A stretch of 64,000 nucleotides of DNA from Actinoplanes cyaneus (GTDB lineage: Bacteria; Actinomycetota; Actinomycetes; Mycobacteriales; Micromonosporaceae): NCBI RefSeq assembly GCF_016862095.1, contig NZ_BOMH01000007.1, forward strand, positions 406,735 through 470,734, read 5' to 3'. The first letter of the stretch is position 1. Every line of letters starts with the position of its first letter. A model generated the notes under the pieces. It had not been told where the DNA came from, did no database searches, and saw nothing but the letters and a program-made list of their open reading frames with translations. The translations under genes and the position numbers were made by a program. Positions 8,451-17,200 of the stretch are shown here, piece by piece.

Positions 8451-8567
8451 CCAACCCTTTGCCGGTACGGCCTAGCCCACTCCCCAAGCGCAAGGACGCA
8501 GCCCCTGGTCCTGGGGCGCGAGCTGGCCGGGTGGTCCAGGCCGCCCGGCGACCATCCGGGCGTGGCA
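8451..8567 (+). repeat. Left flank of ~117-bp imperfect inverted repeat
   Basis: Reads forward what 9275-9392 reads in reverse complement, with shared blocks GCCGGTACGGCC, TTGGTCCTGG/CTGGTCCTGG, GCGAGCT, CCAGGCCGCCC and GCGACCATCCGGGC in the same order. I estimate three quarters to four fifths identity by eye. Together the flanks give the island a transposon-like outline, but no transposase lies between. Confidence 0.7.
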
Positions 8568-8605
8568 GGTGGTCCAGGCCGCCCGGCGACCATCCGGGCG
8601 TGGCA
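8530..8605 (+). repeat. 38-bp tandem repeat, two copies
   Basis: The unit beginning GGTGGTCCAGGCCGCC and ending GGGCGTGGCA occurs at 8530-8567 and again at 8568-8605 without change. A diverged inverted copy is part of the right flank at about 9275-9312. Confidence 0.9.
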
Positions 8606-8660
8606 GGTAGCCCGCGCCCCCACCGTGCCCCAGCCCCCGCCACGCGACTCCCGCCCCCCG

Positions 8661-8711
8661 GCTGGTCCTCATGGGCGCTATTCGTCCCTCATAACGCCCA
8701 TGAGGACCAGC
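8661..8711. repeat. Palindrome copy 1 (GCTGGT...GGGCGTTAT family)
   Basis: Arms 8661-8681 and 8691-8711 are 21 bp with one mismatch (GGGCGCTAT against ATAACGCCC). Loop TCGTCCCTC. Same core as four other palindromes in this window. Confidence 0.9.
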
Positions 8712-8715
8712 TGGG

Positions 8716-8900
8716 CTGCCGCGTGGCGCGCCGCGACGACCTCGCGCCCCGCGCGCCGCGACGACCTCGCGCCCCGCGGCGCCCTCGCGCCCCGCGCCGC
8801 GCCGCGACGACCTCGCGCCCTGCGGCGCCCCCGCGTCCCGCGTCCCGCGCCGCGACGACCTGGCGCCCCGCGGCGACCCCGCGACCCCGCGGCGCCGTGA
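8716..8900. repeat. GC-rich direct repeats (CGCGACGACCTCGCGCCCCG type)
   Basis: A short unit around CCGCGACGACCTCGCGCC recurs at irregular 25-60 bp spacing (near 8727, 8757, 8807 and 8851), mixed with CCGCGGCG and CGTCCCGC iterations. Looks like slippage-generated low-complexity DNA. Confidence 0.7.
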
Positions 8901-9006
8901 ATCCGCAGGGTCGCGGGGGCGCCGGGTTGCGAGTTGCGGATCTCGCGGCGCTTCGCTCGCGTCTGCTCGGCAGCGGCGAGGCCGGGCGGGGGCGCGCGGA
9001 GTGTTC

Positions 9007-9059
9007 GGCTGGTCCTCATGGGCGTTATCCGGGACGGATAACGCCCATGAGGACCAGCC
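9007..9059. repeat. Palindrome copy 2
   Basis: Perfect 24-bp arms (9007-9030 and 9036-9059; GGCTGGTCCTCATGGGCGTT then ATCC) around loop GGGAC. The stem extends two pairs further inward than in copy 1. Confidence 0.95.
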
Positions 9060-9085
9060 GGGAGGGGGAGGCGCGCAGGGGCCCG

Positions 9086-9268
9086 CGCCGGGATCAGGTC
9101 GCGGGCCACGCGTCACGCTCGGCGCTCGCCGGGATCAGGTTGCGGGGCTCGCGTCACGCTCGGATGGTCGCCGGGATCGGTTGCGGGGCACGGGTCACGC
9201 TCGGTGCTCGCGGGTATCGGGTTGCGGGGCGCGGGTCACGCTCGGGTGGTCGCGGGGATCAGGTTGCG
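9086..9268 (+). repeat. ~41-bp tandem array, about five units
   Basis: Units start near 9091, 9132, 9174, 9214 and 9256 with the common string GGGATCAGGTTGCGGGG, then RCGSGTCACGCTCGG and a variable GGTCGC/TGCTCGC tail. Spacing is 40-42 bp and units differ at several positions, so the array is not recent throughout. Confidence 0.85.
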
Positions 9269-9274
9269 GGCATC

Positions 9275-9392
9275 CGGCATGCCCGGATGGTCGCTGGGCG
9301 GCCTGGAGCACCGGCGAGCTCGCGGCCCAGGACCAAGGGCCGGGACGCTGCGGGTGAGGGGCACGCCCGGCCGTACCGGCGAAGGGGGTTGA
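9275..9392 (-). repeat. Right flank of the imperfect inverted repeat
   Basis: Reverse-complement partner of 8451-8567. It carries one diverged copy of the 38-bp unit, where the left flank has two in tandem. Confidence 0.7.
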
Positions 9393-9417
9393 TCTTGCGC
9401 GAAGCGTGGAAAAGGGC

Positions 9418-9447
9418 GAGGGCCCGGCCATGAACGGCCGGGCCCTC
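9418..9447 (-). terminator. Terminator of livK
   Basis: GAGGGCCCGGCC pairs perfectly over 12 bp around a 6-nt loop. On the minus strand, downstream of livK, the stem is followed by GCCCTTTT. Confidence 0.8.
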
Positions 9448-9463
9448 GTCGGGTGTCGCTGGG

Positions 9464-10729
9464 TCAGCTGATCTTGCCAGTCTGGTAGGCGACGTTCTTG
9501 TAGGTGTTGTCGGCGCCGTACTGGTAGATGCCGATGGTGGCCTCGGCCGGGTCGCCGGCGTCGTTCCACTCGATCGGGCCGCTCATGCCGTCGTAGTCGA
9601 TGTCCTTACCGGCGTCGAGCAGGGCCTTGCAGTCCTTGAAGGTGGTGCACTTCTCGCCACCCTTGCTGACGTCGGTCAGCTTCTTCGAGTAGTCGGCGGG
9701 GGCGTCGCTCTTCGCGGCGGTGGCGGCGAGCGCCGTCAGGATCGTCGCGTCGTAGGACTCGGCGGAGTAGGTGTAGTCCTTCAGCGCCGGGTCGATCGTC
9801 AGCAGCTGCTTCTTGAAGTCGTCGTTGGCCTTGGCGCCCGGGGTGGTGCCCTTCGCGCCCTCGAAGGTCCCGTTCGGGAACTCCTTGCCGTAGTTCGACA
9901 GGTTGCCGTCGACGAAGTACCACTTCTTGGTCTTCGAGGTCAGGCCCGCCTCGACCAGCTTGGGGACGATCTTCTTGGTCTCGTCGAAGCCGATCATGAC
10001 GATCGCGTCCGGGTTGGCGGTCTTGATCTTGCCGACCTCGGCGGAGAAGTCGGCCGCCTTCGGGTCGTAGACCTCCTCGGCGACGATCTGGCCGCCGCCG
10101 CTCTCGATCGAGCCGCGGGCGGACTTGGCGAGACCGGTGCCGTACGCGTCCTGCATGACCAGCAGGCCGACCTTGGCGTTGCCGTCGGCGACGATCAGGT
10201 CACCGAGGACGCGGCCCTGCAGCTGGTCCGGCGGCGCGGTCCGGAAGTAGAGGCCCTTGTCGTTGTACGTCGTGAACTGGTCCGACGTGTTCGCCGGCGA
10301 GATCTGGACGACGCCCGCACCGGTGATCTTGTCGATCACGGACAGCGAGACCGAGGACGAGGCGGCGCCGATGACGACGTCGGCCTTCTCGGCGAGCAGC
10401 TTGTTCACCGACTGGCTGGCGATGTCGGTGGAGGTGTCACCGGAGTCGGTGTCGCTCTCCACGACGTCCTTGCCGAGGACGCCGCCGGCCGCGTTGATGT
10501 CCTTGACGGCGAGCTTGACGCCGGCGAACTCCGGCGGGCCGAGGAACGCGAGCGAACCGGTCTGCGGCAGCAGGGTGCCGATCTTGAGCACGCCGTCACC
10601 ACCGGCCGAGGTGGCGGCGGAGGAGGAACCGGCAGCTGGCTCCTTGCTGTCGTTAGAGCACGCGCCCAGGGCAAGGGAAGCGGCACCCAGCACAGCGACA
10701 CTGCGCCATGCGAAGTTGCGGCGAATCAT
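9464..10729 (-). CDS. livK: Branched-chain amino acid ABC transporter substrate-binding lipoprotein
   Basis: Extracytoplasmic binding protein, very likely serving the convergent livHMGF operon. It has 421 residues. The N-terminal signal ends in a lipobox (ALGAC, Cys near 24), and a Ser/Ala linker leads into a periplasmic-binding fold of the Leu/Ile/Val class (GTLLPQTGSLAFLGPPEFAG; ADVVIGAASSSVSLSV; ISPANTSDQF). The start ATG at 10729 follows AAAGGAG; an upstream in-frame extension lacks a ribosome site. LivK usually lies upstream of livH on the same strand. Here it faces the operon from beyond the repeat island and has its own promoter region and terminator. Confidence 0.93.
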   Translation of the reverse strand: MIRRNFAWRSVAVLGAASLALGACSNDSKEPAAGSSSAATSAGGDGVLKIGTLLPQTGSLAFLGPPEFAGVKLAVKDINAAGGVLGKDVVESDTDSGDTSTDIASQSVNKLLAEKADVVIGAASSSVSLSVIDKITGAGVVQISPANTSDQFTTYNDKGLYFRTAPPDQLQGRVLGDLIVADGNAKVGLLVMQDAYGTGLAKSARGSIESGGGQIVAEEVYDPKAADFSAEVGKIKTANPDAIVMIGFDETKKIVPKLVEAGLTSKTKKWYFVDGNLSNYGKEFPNGTFEGAKGTTPGAKANDDFKKQLLTIDPALKDYTYSAESYDATILTALAATAAKSDAPADYSKKLTDVSKGGEKCTTFKDCKALLDAGKDIDYDGMSGPIEWNDAGDPAEATIGIYQYGADNTYKNVAYQTGKIS

Positions 10730-10818
10730 CAATTCTCCTTTGTCCAGCTGCGGTGGTGGCGGGGTAACGCCCCACTGCCATGTTGCTGATGGGTGGCAAC
10801 TTAATGAGCTGGAGTCCG

Positions 10819-10833
10819 CTGCACCAGGTGCAG
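10819..10833. promoter_or_regulatory. Palindrome upstream of livK
   Basis: CTGCACC-A-GGTGCAG is a perfect 15-bp palindrome, 90 bp upstream of the livK start in the region shared with the divergent amino acid transporter. A related GCACCAGGTGCAGCGG occurs near 3317. Probably an operator; the binding protein is unknown. Confidence 0.45.
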
Positions 10834-10853
10834 ACCGTCGCCGCAACAGGACA

Positions 10854-10869
10854 GTTGCGTAGTCGTAAC
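10854..10869. promoter_or_regulatory. Degenerate GlnR-box-like site
   Basis: GTTGC-N6-GTAAC keeps the spacing of a GlnR box but has one mismatch in the left half. It stands between the divergent livK and polar amino acid ABC genes and could link them to the same nitrogen control as livHMGF. Confidence 0.3.
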
Positions 10870-11008
10870 CTTACCCATCGGTCTGACAGATCGGTCCGGG
10901 GCAAGATGGGCATGGGCCGGGTCCGAGCGCATCTCACACTTCCCAAGGTGGCCTCGGGGCGGCAATCTATCCAGCCGTAACACCCCTGAACTTCACCTAG
11001 GAGTCACC

Positions 11009-11911
11009 ATGTTCCGCAGCCACCCCGGCCGGGCGATCCTCGGCCTGGCCGCCGCGACGGCGCTCACGCTGTCCGCGGCCGCATGCGGTTCGGAGTCCGA
11101 CGACACGTCGACCGGTTCCGCGACGGTGCCCAGCGCTTCCGCGGACACCGGCCTCGCCGGCAAGGTCCCGGCCGACATCAAGTCCGCCGGCAAGCTGGTC
11201 ATCGGCACCGATTCGACGTACGCGCCGAACGAGTTCATCGACACCGACGGCAAGAGCGTCGTCGGCTTCGACGTCGACCTGTTCAACGCGGTCGGGCAGA
11301 AGCTGGGCCTGAAGACCGAGTGGCAGACCGCCAAGTTCGACAGCATCATCCCGGGCGTCGGCAGCGGGAAGTACACGGTCGGCGTCTCGTCCTTCACGAT
11401 CAACGCGGACCGGATGAAGGAGGTCAACATGATCTCCTACTTCTCGGCCGGCACCCAGTGGGCGGCCAAGACCGGCTCCACGCTCAGCCCGGACGACGCC
11501 TGCGGCAAGAAGATCGCCGTGCAGACCGCCACCGTGCAGGCCGACGACATCAAGGCCCGGTCGAAGAAGTGCACCGACGCCGGCAAGGCGGCGATCACGA
11601 TCGACCAGTACCAGGCCCAGTCGGACGCCACCAACGCCGTGGTGACCGGTAAGGACGAGGCCATGCTGGCCGACTCCCCGATCACGGCGTACGCGGTGAA
11701 GCAGACCGCCGGCCAGCTCGCGCTGCTCGGCGAGATCTACGACTCGGCGCCGTACGGCTACGCGGTCGGCAAGACCCAGACCGAGTTCGCGAACGTGATC
11801 GCCGAGGCGGTCACGGCGCTGATCGCCGACGGCACGTACAAGACGATCCTCGACAAGTGGGGCGTCACCGCCGGCGCCATCGCCACGCCCGCGGTGAACC
11901 CGCCGGCATGA
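11009..11911 (+). CDS. Amino acid ABC transporter substrate-binding lipoprotein (SBP family 3)
   Basis: Extracellular solute receptor for a polar amino acid importer. It has 300 residues: a signal peptide with lipobox SAAAC (Cys near 29), a Ser/Thr-rich linker, then an SBP_bac_3 domain from about 60 ([59 protein letters not shown]). Start ATG follows AGGAG. The stop overlaps the permease start (ATGA). The ligand cannot be told from sequence; the family takes Gln, Glu, Arg, His or opines. Confidence 0.92.
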   Translation: MFRSHPGRAILGLAAATALTLSAAACGSESDDTSTGSATVPSASADTGLAGKVPADIKSAGKLVIGTDSTYAPNEFIDTDGKSVVGFDVDLFNAVGQKLGLKTEWQTAKFDSIIPGVGSGKYTVGVSSFTINADRMKEVNMISYFSAGTQWAAKTGSTLSPDDACGKKIAVQTATVQADDIKARSKKCTDAGKAAITIDQYQAQSDATNAVVTGKDEAMLADSPITAYAVKQTAGQLALLGEIYDSAPYGYAVGKTQTEFANVIAEAVTALIADGTYKTILDKWGVTAGAIATPAVNPPA

Positions 11912-12897
11912 CACACCCGACCGAGACCGGGCGGGAGCGGCCTGCGGCGATCAAGGCCGTGCCCGTCCGGCACCCCGGCAGGTGGGTGGCGATCGCCGTG
12001 CTCGCGGTGCTCGTCGCGATGTTCCTGCACCTGATCTTCACGAACGCCGGCTTCCGCTGGTCGTTCATCTTCACCTCGTACGCGCCGGGCAAGCGCGGCG
12101 TGATGTTCACCGAGCCGGTCCTGGAGGGCCTGCGCGGGACGATCCTGCTGACCGTGTTCTCGATGCTGATCGGCGTCGGCCTGGGCATCGTGATCGCGAT
12201 CATGCGGCTCTCGCCGAACAAGGTGCTCTCCACGGTGGCGTGGGTCTACACCTGGTTCTTCCGGGCCGTGCCGCGGCTCGTGCTCGCGGTGATCTTCGGC
12301 AACCTGAACATCCTGTGGACGCGGATCGGGTTCGGCCTGCCGTTCGACAAGCAGATCGGCCAGCTGTTCGGCATCGACAACTTCGACGGGCAGATCTTCA
12401 GCGTCAAGTCGACGGACCTGCTCGCCGGGTTCGTGGCCGGCATGATCGCGCTGGGCCTGTCCGAGGCGGCGTACATGGCCGAGATCGTCCGGGCCGGCAT
12501 CCAGTCGATCGACGAGGGGCAGTCCGAGGCGGCCGTCGCCCTGGGCATGTCCCGCGGGCAGGTGCTGCGCCGGATCGTGCTGCCGCAGGCGATGCGGGTG
12601 ATCGTGCCGCCGACCGGCAACGAGGTCATCGCGATGGTCAAGGACACGTCGCTGGTGGCGTACGTGCCGGTCACCGGCGAGCTCTTCTTCCAGCTGCAGC
12701 AGGTCGAGGCCCGGACCTTCGTGGTGCTGCCCTGCCTGGTCGCCGCGCTGCTTTGGTATCTGATCATCTGCAGCGTCCTGATGGTCATCCAGTTCTTCGT
12801 CGAGCGGCACTTCAGCAAGGGGTACGGCGCGGCCGGCAAGGCGCGTCAGCGGCTCCGCGACATCCAGGTCGAGCAGGGCGGGCGGATCACCACATGA
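11908..12897 (+). CDS. Amino acid ABC transporter permease (HisM/GlnP family)
   Basis: Single permease, probably acting as a homodimer, of 329 residues. An N-terminal basic segment and first helix (about 30-50) precede an extracytoplasmic stretch, then the five-helix core with [15 protein letters not shown], the [20 protein letters not shown] loop and [23 protein letters not shown], which is the EAA docking motif for the ATPase. ATGA overlaps exist at both ends, coupling it to its binding protein and ATPase. Confidence 0.94.
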   Translation: MTHPTETGRERPAAIKAVPVRHPGRWVAIAVLAVLVAMFLHLIFTNAGFRWSFIFTSYAPGKRGVMFTEPVLEGLRGTILLTVFSMLIGVGLGIVIAIMRLSPNKVLSTVAWVYTWFFRAVPRLVLAVIFGNLNILWTRIGFGLPFDKQIGQLFGIDNFDGQIFSVKSTDLLAGFVAGMIALGLSEAAYMAEIVRAGIQSIDEGQSEAAVALGMSRGQVLRRIVLPQAMRVIVPPTGNEVIAMVKDTSLVAYVPVTGELFFQLQQVEARTFVVLPCLVAALLWYLIICSVLMVIQFFVERHFSKGYGAAGKARQRLRDIQVEQGGRITT

Positions 12898-13655
12898 CCG
12901 AGATGGTGAGGGCGGAGAGCGTCCACAAGTCCTTCGGCTCGCTCGAAGTGCTCAAGGGTGTCGACCTGACCGTGCCGCAGGGCGGGGTGAGCTGCGTGCT
13001 CGGCCCGTCCGGCTCGGGCAAGTCGACGTTCCTGCGCTGCATCAACCACCTGGACAAGCTCGACGCCGGCCGGATCCTGGTCGACGGCGAGCTGGTCGGT
13101 TACCGCGAGCGCGGCGGCAAGCTGCACGAGCTCAGCGAGCGCGATGTCGCCAAGCAGCGGCAGACGATCGGCATGGTGTTCCAGCGGTTCAACCTCTTCC
13201 CGCACATGACGGCCCTGGACAACGTCATGGAGGCGCCCTGCCGCGTCAAGAGGGAGAGCAAGGCGGAGGTACGTGACCGCGCGCTAGCCCTGCTGGACCG
13301 GGTCGGCCTCGCCGAGAAGGTGGACAACTACCCGGGTCAGCTCTCCGGCGGCCAGCAGCAGCGGGTGGCGATCGCGCGGGCCCTGGCGATGCGCCCCAAG
13401 GTGATGCTCTTCGACGAGCCGACCAGCGCGCTCGACCCCGAGCTCGTCGGCGAGGTGCTCGAGGTGATGAAGGGCCTGGCCCGGGACGGCATGACGATGA
13501 TCGTGGTGACCCACGAGATCGGCTTCGCCCGGGAGGTGGCCGACGAGGTGGTCTTCATGGACGGCGGTGTGGTCGTCGAGAAGGGCCCGCCTGCCGAGAT
13601 CATCGCGAATCCGCAGCAGGAACGTACCAAGGCATTCCTGAGCAAGGTGCTGTAA
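12894..13655 (+). CDS. Amino acid ABC transporter ATPase (GlnQ/HisP family)
   Basis: Cytoplasmic ATPase of the polar amino acid importer, 253 residues. Walker [10 protein letters not shown] is at 37-45, Q-loop in [12 protein letters not shown], signature LSGGQQQ at 150-156, Walker B VMLFDEP at 170-176, and H-loop in [14 protein letters not shown]. The family-typical insert [20 protein letters not shown] is present. Third and last gene of the operon. Confidence 0.96.
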   Translation: MTEMVRAESVHKSFGSLEVLKGVDLTVPQGGVSCVLGPSGSGKSTFLRCINHLDKLDAGRILVDGELVGYRERGGKLHELSERDVAKQRQTIGMVFQRFNLFPHMTALDNVMEAPCRVKRESKAEVRDRALALLDRVGLAEKVDNYPGQLSGGQQQRVAIARALAMRPKVMLFDEPTSALDPELVGEVLEVMKGLARDGMTMIVVTHEIGFAREVADEVVFMDGGVVVEKGPPAEIIANPQQERTKAFLSKVL

Positions 13656-13695
13656 AGCGGGCGGGGCGGTCGGTGTTCTTGTCGTACCAGCCGTC

Positions 13696-13701
13696 TAGAG
13701 T
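13696..13701 (+). promoter_or_regulatory. -10 element of polA (leaderless start)
   Basis: TAGAGT ends eight bases before the polA GTG, so transcription would start at or within two bases of the start codon. No good -35 at normal spacing is visible. Confidence 0.45.
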
Positions 13702-13709
13702 TCCTGGAC

Positions 13710-16412
13710 GTGAGCGACGACGTGATGACCCCCCGCCTGCTGCTGCTCGACGGCCATTCGCTGGCCTACCGGGCTTATCACGCGCTGCCCGTGGACAACT
13801 TCTCCACCGTCACGGGCCAGGCGACCAACGCGGTGTTCGGCTTCACCTCGATGCTCATCAACATGCTGCGCGACGAGAAGCCGACGCACATCGTCGTCTC
13901 CTTCGACCTCTCGCGGAAGTCGTTCCGCACCGAGAAGTACGCGGAGTACAAGGCCGGCCGCTCCGAGACGCCGGCGCCCTTCCAGGGCCAGGTCAGCCTG
14001 ATCAAGGAGGTCCTGGAGGCGCTGCGCATCCCGGTGGTGGAGAAGGAGAACTACGAGGCCGACGACGTCATCGCGACGCTGGCCACGCAGGCCCGCGCGG
14101 CCGGCATGGAGGTGCTCATCTCCTCCGGCGACCGGGACGCGTTCCAGCTCGCCGACGAGCACGTCACGATCCTCTACCCGGTCCGCGGCGTCTCCGAAGT
14201 CTGGCGGATGACTCCCGAGGCGATCGAGGCGAAGTACTTCGTGCCCCCCTCGCGCTACCGGGACAAGGCCGCCCTGGTCGGCGAGAGCAGCGACAACCTG
14301 ATCGGCGTGCCCGGCGTCGGCGACAAGACCGCCGCCAAGTGGATCAATGAGTACGGCGGCCTGGACGGCGTGATCGCCAACGCCGACAAGATCAAGGGCA
14401 AGGCCGGCGAGAGCCTGCGCGCCCACCTCGCCGAGGTCATGCGCAACTACGACCTGAACAGGCTGATCTGCGATCTGGAGCTGTCCAAGCGGCCGGAGGA
14501 CGTGCGCTGGCACGGGTGGGATCGCGAGGCGGTGCACCAGGTCTTCGACGCGCTGGAGTTCCGGGTGCTGCGCGAGCGGCTCTACTCGTACCTGGAGGCC
14601 GTCGAGCCCGAGGCCGAGTCCGGCTTCGACCTGGAGGGCCGGGTCCTGGGTGCCGGGCAGGTCGCCGCGTGGCTCACCGAGCACGCTGCGGCGGCCCCGG
14701 TCGGCGTCGCCGTCACCGGCAGCTTCGGCCGGGGCACCGGCCAGGTCACCGGCATCGCGGTGGCCACCGGCAGCGGCCCGGCCGCCTGGTTCGACCCGGC
14801 CGCGCTGGACGAGGGCGACGAGGGCGCGGTCGCCGCGTGGCTCGCCGACCCCGCGCGGCCCAAGGTGATCCACGACGCGAAGCCGGCGCTGCTCGCCTTC
14901 CGCGCCCACGGCTGGCAGCTGGAGGGCGTCACCGTCGACACGGCGATGGCGGCCTACCTGGCGAAGCCCGACCAGAGGGCGTATGACCTGAACGACCTCG
15001 CCCTGCGTTACCTCAAGCGCGAGCTGAAGGTCGACGCCCCGCCCGCCGACAACGGTCAGCTCGCCCTGTCGTTCGGCGACGAGGAGCAGGACGCCGCGGC
15101 GGAGGAGGGCGTGATGCTGCGCGCCCGCGCCACCCTCGACCTGGCCGACGTGCTCACCGCCGAGCTGTCCCGCGACGGCGGCGAGTCGCAGCGGCTGCTC
15201 GCCGAGGTGGAGCAGCCGCTCTCGGTCGTGCTCGCCGAGATGGAGAGCAAGGGCATCGCCGCCGACACGGATTACCTGTCGGAGCTGGAGACCCGCTTCG
15301 CCGCCGAGGTGAAAGCGGCCCAGCAGGCGGCGTACGAGGTGCATGGCCGTGAGTTCAACCTCGGCTCACCCAAGCAGCTGCAGGAGATCCTCTTCGTCGA
15401 GCGCAACCTGCCGAAGACCAAGAAGATCAAGTCCGGCTACACCACTGACGCGGACGCGCTGCAGGACCTGTTCGCCAAGACCGAGGACCCGCTGCTCGCC
15501 CACCTCCTGCGCTACCGGGACATGGCGAAGCTCAAGTCGACGGTGGACGGGCTGCTCAAGTCGGTCTCCGACGACGCGCGCATCCACACCACGTTCAACC
15601 AGACGGTCGCCGCGACCGGCCGGCTCTCGTCGACCGACCCGAACCTGCAGAACATCCCGATCCGCACCGAGGAGGGCCGGCGGATCCGTCGCGCGTTCAT
15701 CGTCGGCGACGGCTTCGAGCAGCTCATGACCGCGGACTACAGCCAGATCGAGATGCGGATCATGGCGCACCTGTCGGAGGACGCGGCGTTGATCGCGGCC
15801 TTCAACTCGGGCGCCGACTTCCACGCGGCCACCGCCTCGTCGGTCTTCCACGTGGAGCTCGGCGACGTCACTCCCGACCAGCGCCGCAAGATCAAAGCCA
15901 TGAACTACGGCTTGGCGTACGGATTGAGCTCCTTCGGCCTGTCGAACCAGCTCACCATCAGCAACGACGAGGCGAAAGCCCTGATGGAGGAGTACTTCGA
16001 GCGGTTCGGAGGCGTCCGGGAGTACCTCCAGTCGGTGGTCGTCCAGGCCGGCAAGGACGGGTACACCGCCACCATCCTCGGCCGCCGCCGTTACCTGCCC
16101 GACCTGAGCAGCGACAACCGGCAGCGACGCGAGATGGCCCAGCGCATGGCGCTGAACGCGCCGATCCAGGGCTCCGCCGCGGACATCATCAAGATCGCGA
16201 TGTTGAACGTGGACCGGGCGCTGCGCGAGTCGGAGCTCGCCTCCCGGATGCTGCTGCAGGTTCACGACGAGCTGGTGTTCGAGGTCGCGCCGGGGGAGCG
16301 GGACGCGCTGGAGGAACTGGTCCGGCGCGAGATGGGCGGCGCCATGGCGCTGGCCGTCCCGCTGGAGGTCTCCGTCGGCACCGGGCGGGACTGGAACGGC
16401 GCCGATCACTGA
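13710..16412 (+). CDS. polA: DNA polymerase I
   Basis: Fills gaps in excision repair and Okazaki-fragment processing. It has 900 residues. The N-terminal 5'-3' nuclease (to ~290) shows LLLLDGHSLAYRAYHALP, YEADDVIATLA and SGDRDAFQL. The middle domain (~300-490) has the 3'-5' exonuclease fold region, but the first metal-binding DxE motif is replaced by ordinary residues, so proofreading is not expected. The polymerase domain has motif A DYSQIEMRI (~676), the O-helix RRKIKAMNYGLAYG (~727) and motif C LQVHDELVFE (~851). GTG at 13710 is chosen from the nearby -10 element; an ATG at 13725 is possible. Confidence 0.96.
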   Translation: MSDDVMTPRLLLLDGHSLAYRAYHALPVDNFSTVTGQATNAVFGFTSMLINMLRDEKPTHIVVSFDLSRKSFRTEKYAEYKAGRSETPAPFQGQVSLIKEVLEALRIPVVEKENYEADDVIATLATQARAAGMEVLISSGDRDAFQLADEHVTILYPVRGVSEVWRMTPEAIEAKYFVPPSRYRDKAALVGESSDNLIGVPGVGDKTAAKWINEYGGLDGVIANADKIKGKAGESLRAHLAEVMRNYDLNRLICDLELSKRPEDVRWHGWDREAVHQVFDALEFRVLRERLYSYLEAVEPEAESGFDLEGRVLGAGQVAAWLTEHAAAAPVGVAVTGSFGRGTGQVTGIAVATGSGPAAWFDPAALDEGDEGAVAAWLADPARPKVIHDAKPALLAFRAHGWQLEGVTVDTAMAAYLAKPDQRAYDLNDLALRYLKRELKVDAPPADNGQLALSFGDEEQDAAAEEGVMLRARATLDLADVLTAELSRDGGESQRLLAEVEQPLSVVLAEMESKGIAADTDYLSELETRFAAEVKAAQQAAYEVHGREFNLGSPKQLQEILFVERNLPKTKKIKSGYTTDADALQDLFAKTEDPLLAHLLRYRDMAKLKSTVDGLLKSVSDDARIHTTFNQTVAATGRLSSTDPNLQNIPIRTEEGRRIRRAFIVGDGFEQLMTADYSQIEMRIMAHLSEDAALIAAFNSGADFHAATASSVFHVELGDVTPDQRRKIKAMNYGLAYGLSSFGLSNQLTISNDEAKALMEEYFERFGGVREYLQSVVVQAGKDGYTATILGRRRYLPDLSSDNRQRREMAQRMALNAPIQGSAADIIKIAMLNVDRALRESELASRMLLQVHDELVFEVAPGERDALEELVRREMGGAMALAVPLEVSVGTGRDWNGADH

Positions 16413-16502
16413 CGGGTGATCGCTGACCCGATCGGGGGTGCCCGAAGCGATTCCGGCACCCCGGGGACAACGCGGCCGGTCTGGATCTGCGAGGCTGGAC
16501 CG

Positions 16503-16880
16503 ATGTCGAGCCGATCGATGTCGATGGAACCGGCCGTGCTCCCGCCGACGGATCCGGACGCTGGTCCGGGTGCCGAGTTCGGGCTCGGCGTCGCGCCGCT
16601 CGAAGCCTCCAACGCGACGACGTTCGCCACGATGTTCAAGGCGCTCGGCGACCCGGTCCGGCTCCGGCTGCTCTCGATGATCGCCTCGGCGCCCGGCGGC
16701 GAGATCTGCGTCTGCGACCTGAGCAGCGCGTTCCACCTGACCGGTCCGACGATCTCGCACCATCTGCGAATCCTGCGCGAGGCCGGTCTGGTCGACAGCG
16801 ACCGGCGGGGGACCTGGGTCTACTACCGCGCGGTCCCGGCGACCCTGCTCCTGCTGGCCGGTCTGCTGCACACGGGTTAG
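16503..16880 (+). CDS. ArsR/SmtB-family metalloregulator with CxC motif
   Basis: Homodimeric winged-helix repressor of 125 residues. The core spans about 38-120: TMFKALGDPVRLRLLSMI, then the recognition helices CDLSSAFHLTGPTISHHLRIL and the wing DSDRRGTWVYYRAVP. EICVCDL in helix 3 reproduces the ELCVCDL arsenite/antimonite-binding box of ArsR, so a metal(loid) sensor is likely. No arsenic permease, reductase or other target gene is adjacent. Start ATG at 16503 (GCGAGG upstream) is one of three close ATGs. The last 4 bp overlap the end of the convergent next gene. Confidence 0.88.
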   Translation: MSSRSMSMEPAVLPPTDPDAGPGAEFGLGVAPLEASNATTFATMFKALGDPVRLRLLSMIASAPGGEICVCDLSSAFHLTGPTISHHLRILREAGLVDSDRRGTWVYYRAVPATLLLLAGLLHTG

Positions 16881-17200
16881 TCCTTGAGGGGGTCGTGGCC
16901 CCAGTTCATCAGGGAGTGCCGCCACCTCGTCGCGGTGACGTCGCCGTCCGGGCGCTGGGCGAGGTGCCGGTGCACGTATCCGACGACCTTGCGCATGTGC
17001 TCCTCGTCGGCCTCGGTGAGCGAGGACTTCTTCTTCTCCAGCAGCCGGACGATCGTGCGGCCGGAGTCGTGGCCGACCGACTCCGCGCCGGCCGACGCCT
17101 TCTGCCCGACCTCCCGGGACTCGTCGCTGTCGAGCCATGTCCGCAGGTCGGCCGGGCTCATGTTGACCGCTTCGCGGAAGTCGGCGTACACGTCAGTCAT
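16877..17200 (-). CDS. DUF3140-like small protein
   Basis: A 107-residue soluble, charged protein of unknown function. It begins MTDVYADFREAVNMSPADL, followed by TWLDSDESREVGQKA, and ends in a basic helical segment RKVVGYVHRHLAQRP, consistent with DUF3140. Its start overlaps the preceding gene (17193-17405) by 8 bp, so the two form an operon. Its stop overlaps the end of the ArsR gene. Confidence 0.75.
   Translation of the reverse strand: MTDVYADFREAVNMSPADLRTWLDSDESREVGQKASAGAESVGHDSGRTIVRLLEKKKSSLTEADEEHMRKVVGYVHRHLAQRPDGDVTATRWRHSLMNWGHDPLKD

Larger units (their letters stand above)
8441..9417. other. One-kilobase non-coding repeat island between livF and livK
   Basis: No reading frame here has a plausible start, ribosome site or protein character. 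The stretch is built from repeats: long inverted flanks (8451-8567 and 9275-9392), a 38-bp tandem pair, GC-rich direct repeats at 8716-8900, two long palindromes and a 41-bp tandem array. It sits between two convergent operons, after the livF terminator and before the livK terminator, so its gain would not disturb transcription. It may be an insertion or a locally expanded spacer. Confidence 0.8.

Noticed and set aside
8661..9059. Palindromes as integron attC sites
   Set aside because: They contain GTTAT and ATAAC but in the wrong order (inside, facing the loop), arms are perfect rather than bulged, and no integrase or cassette genes are near.
8441..9417. Arginine-rich open frames in the repeat island
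   Set aside because: They have no ribosome sites, biased low-complexity composition on every frame, and are produced by the GC-rich repeats.
13710..16412. PolA with working proofreading
   Set aside because: The middle domain lacks the DxE metal motif, as is usual for actinobacterial PolA; therefore not listed as unusual.
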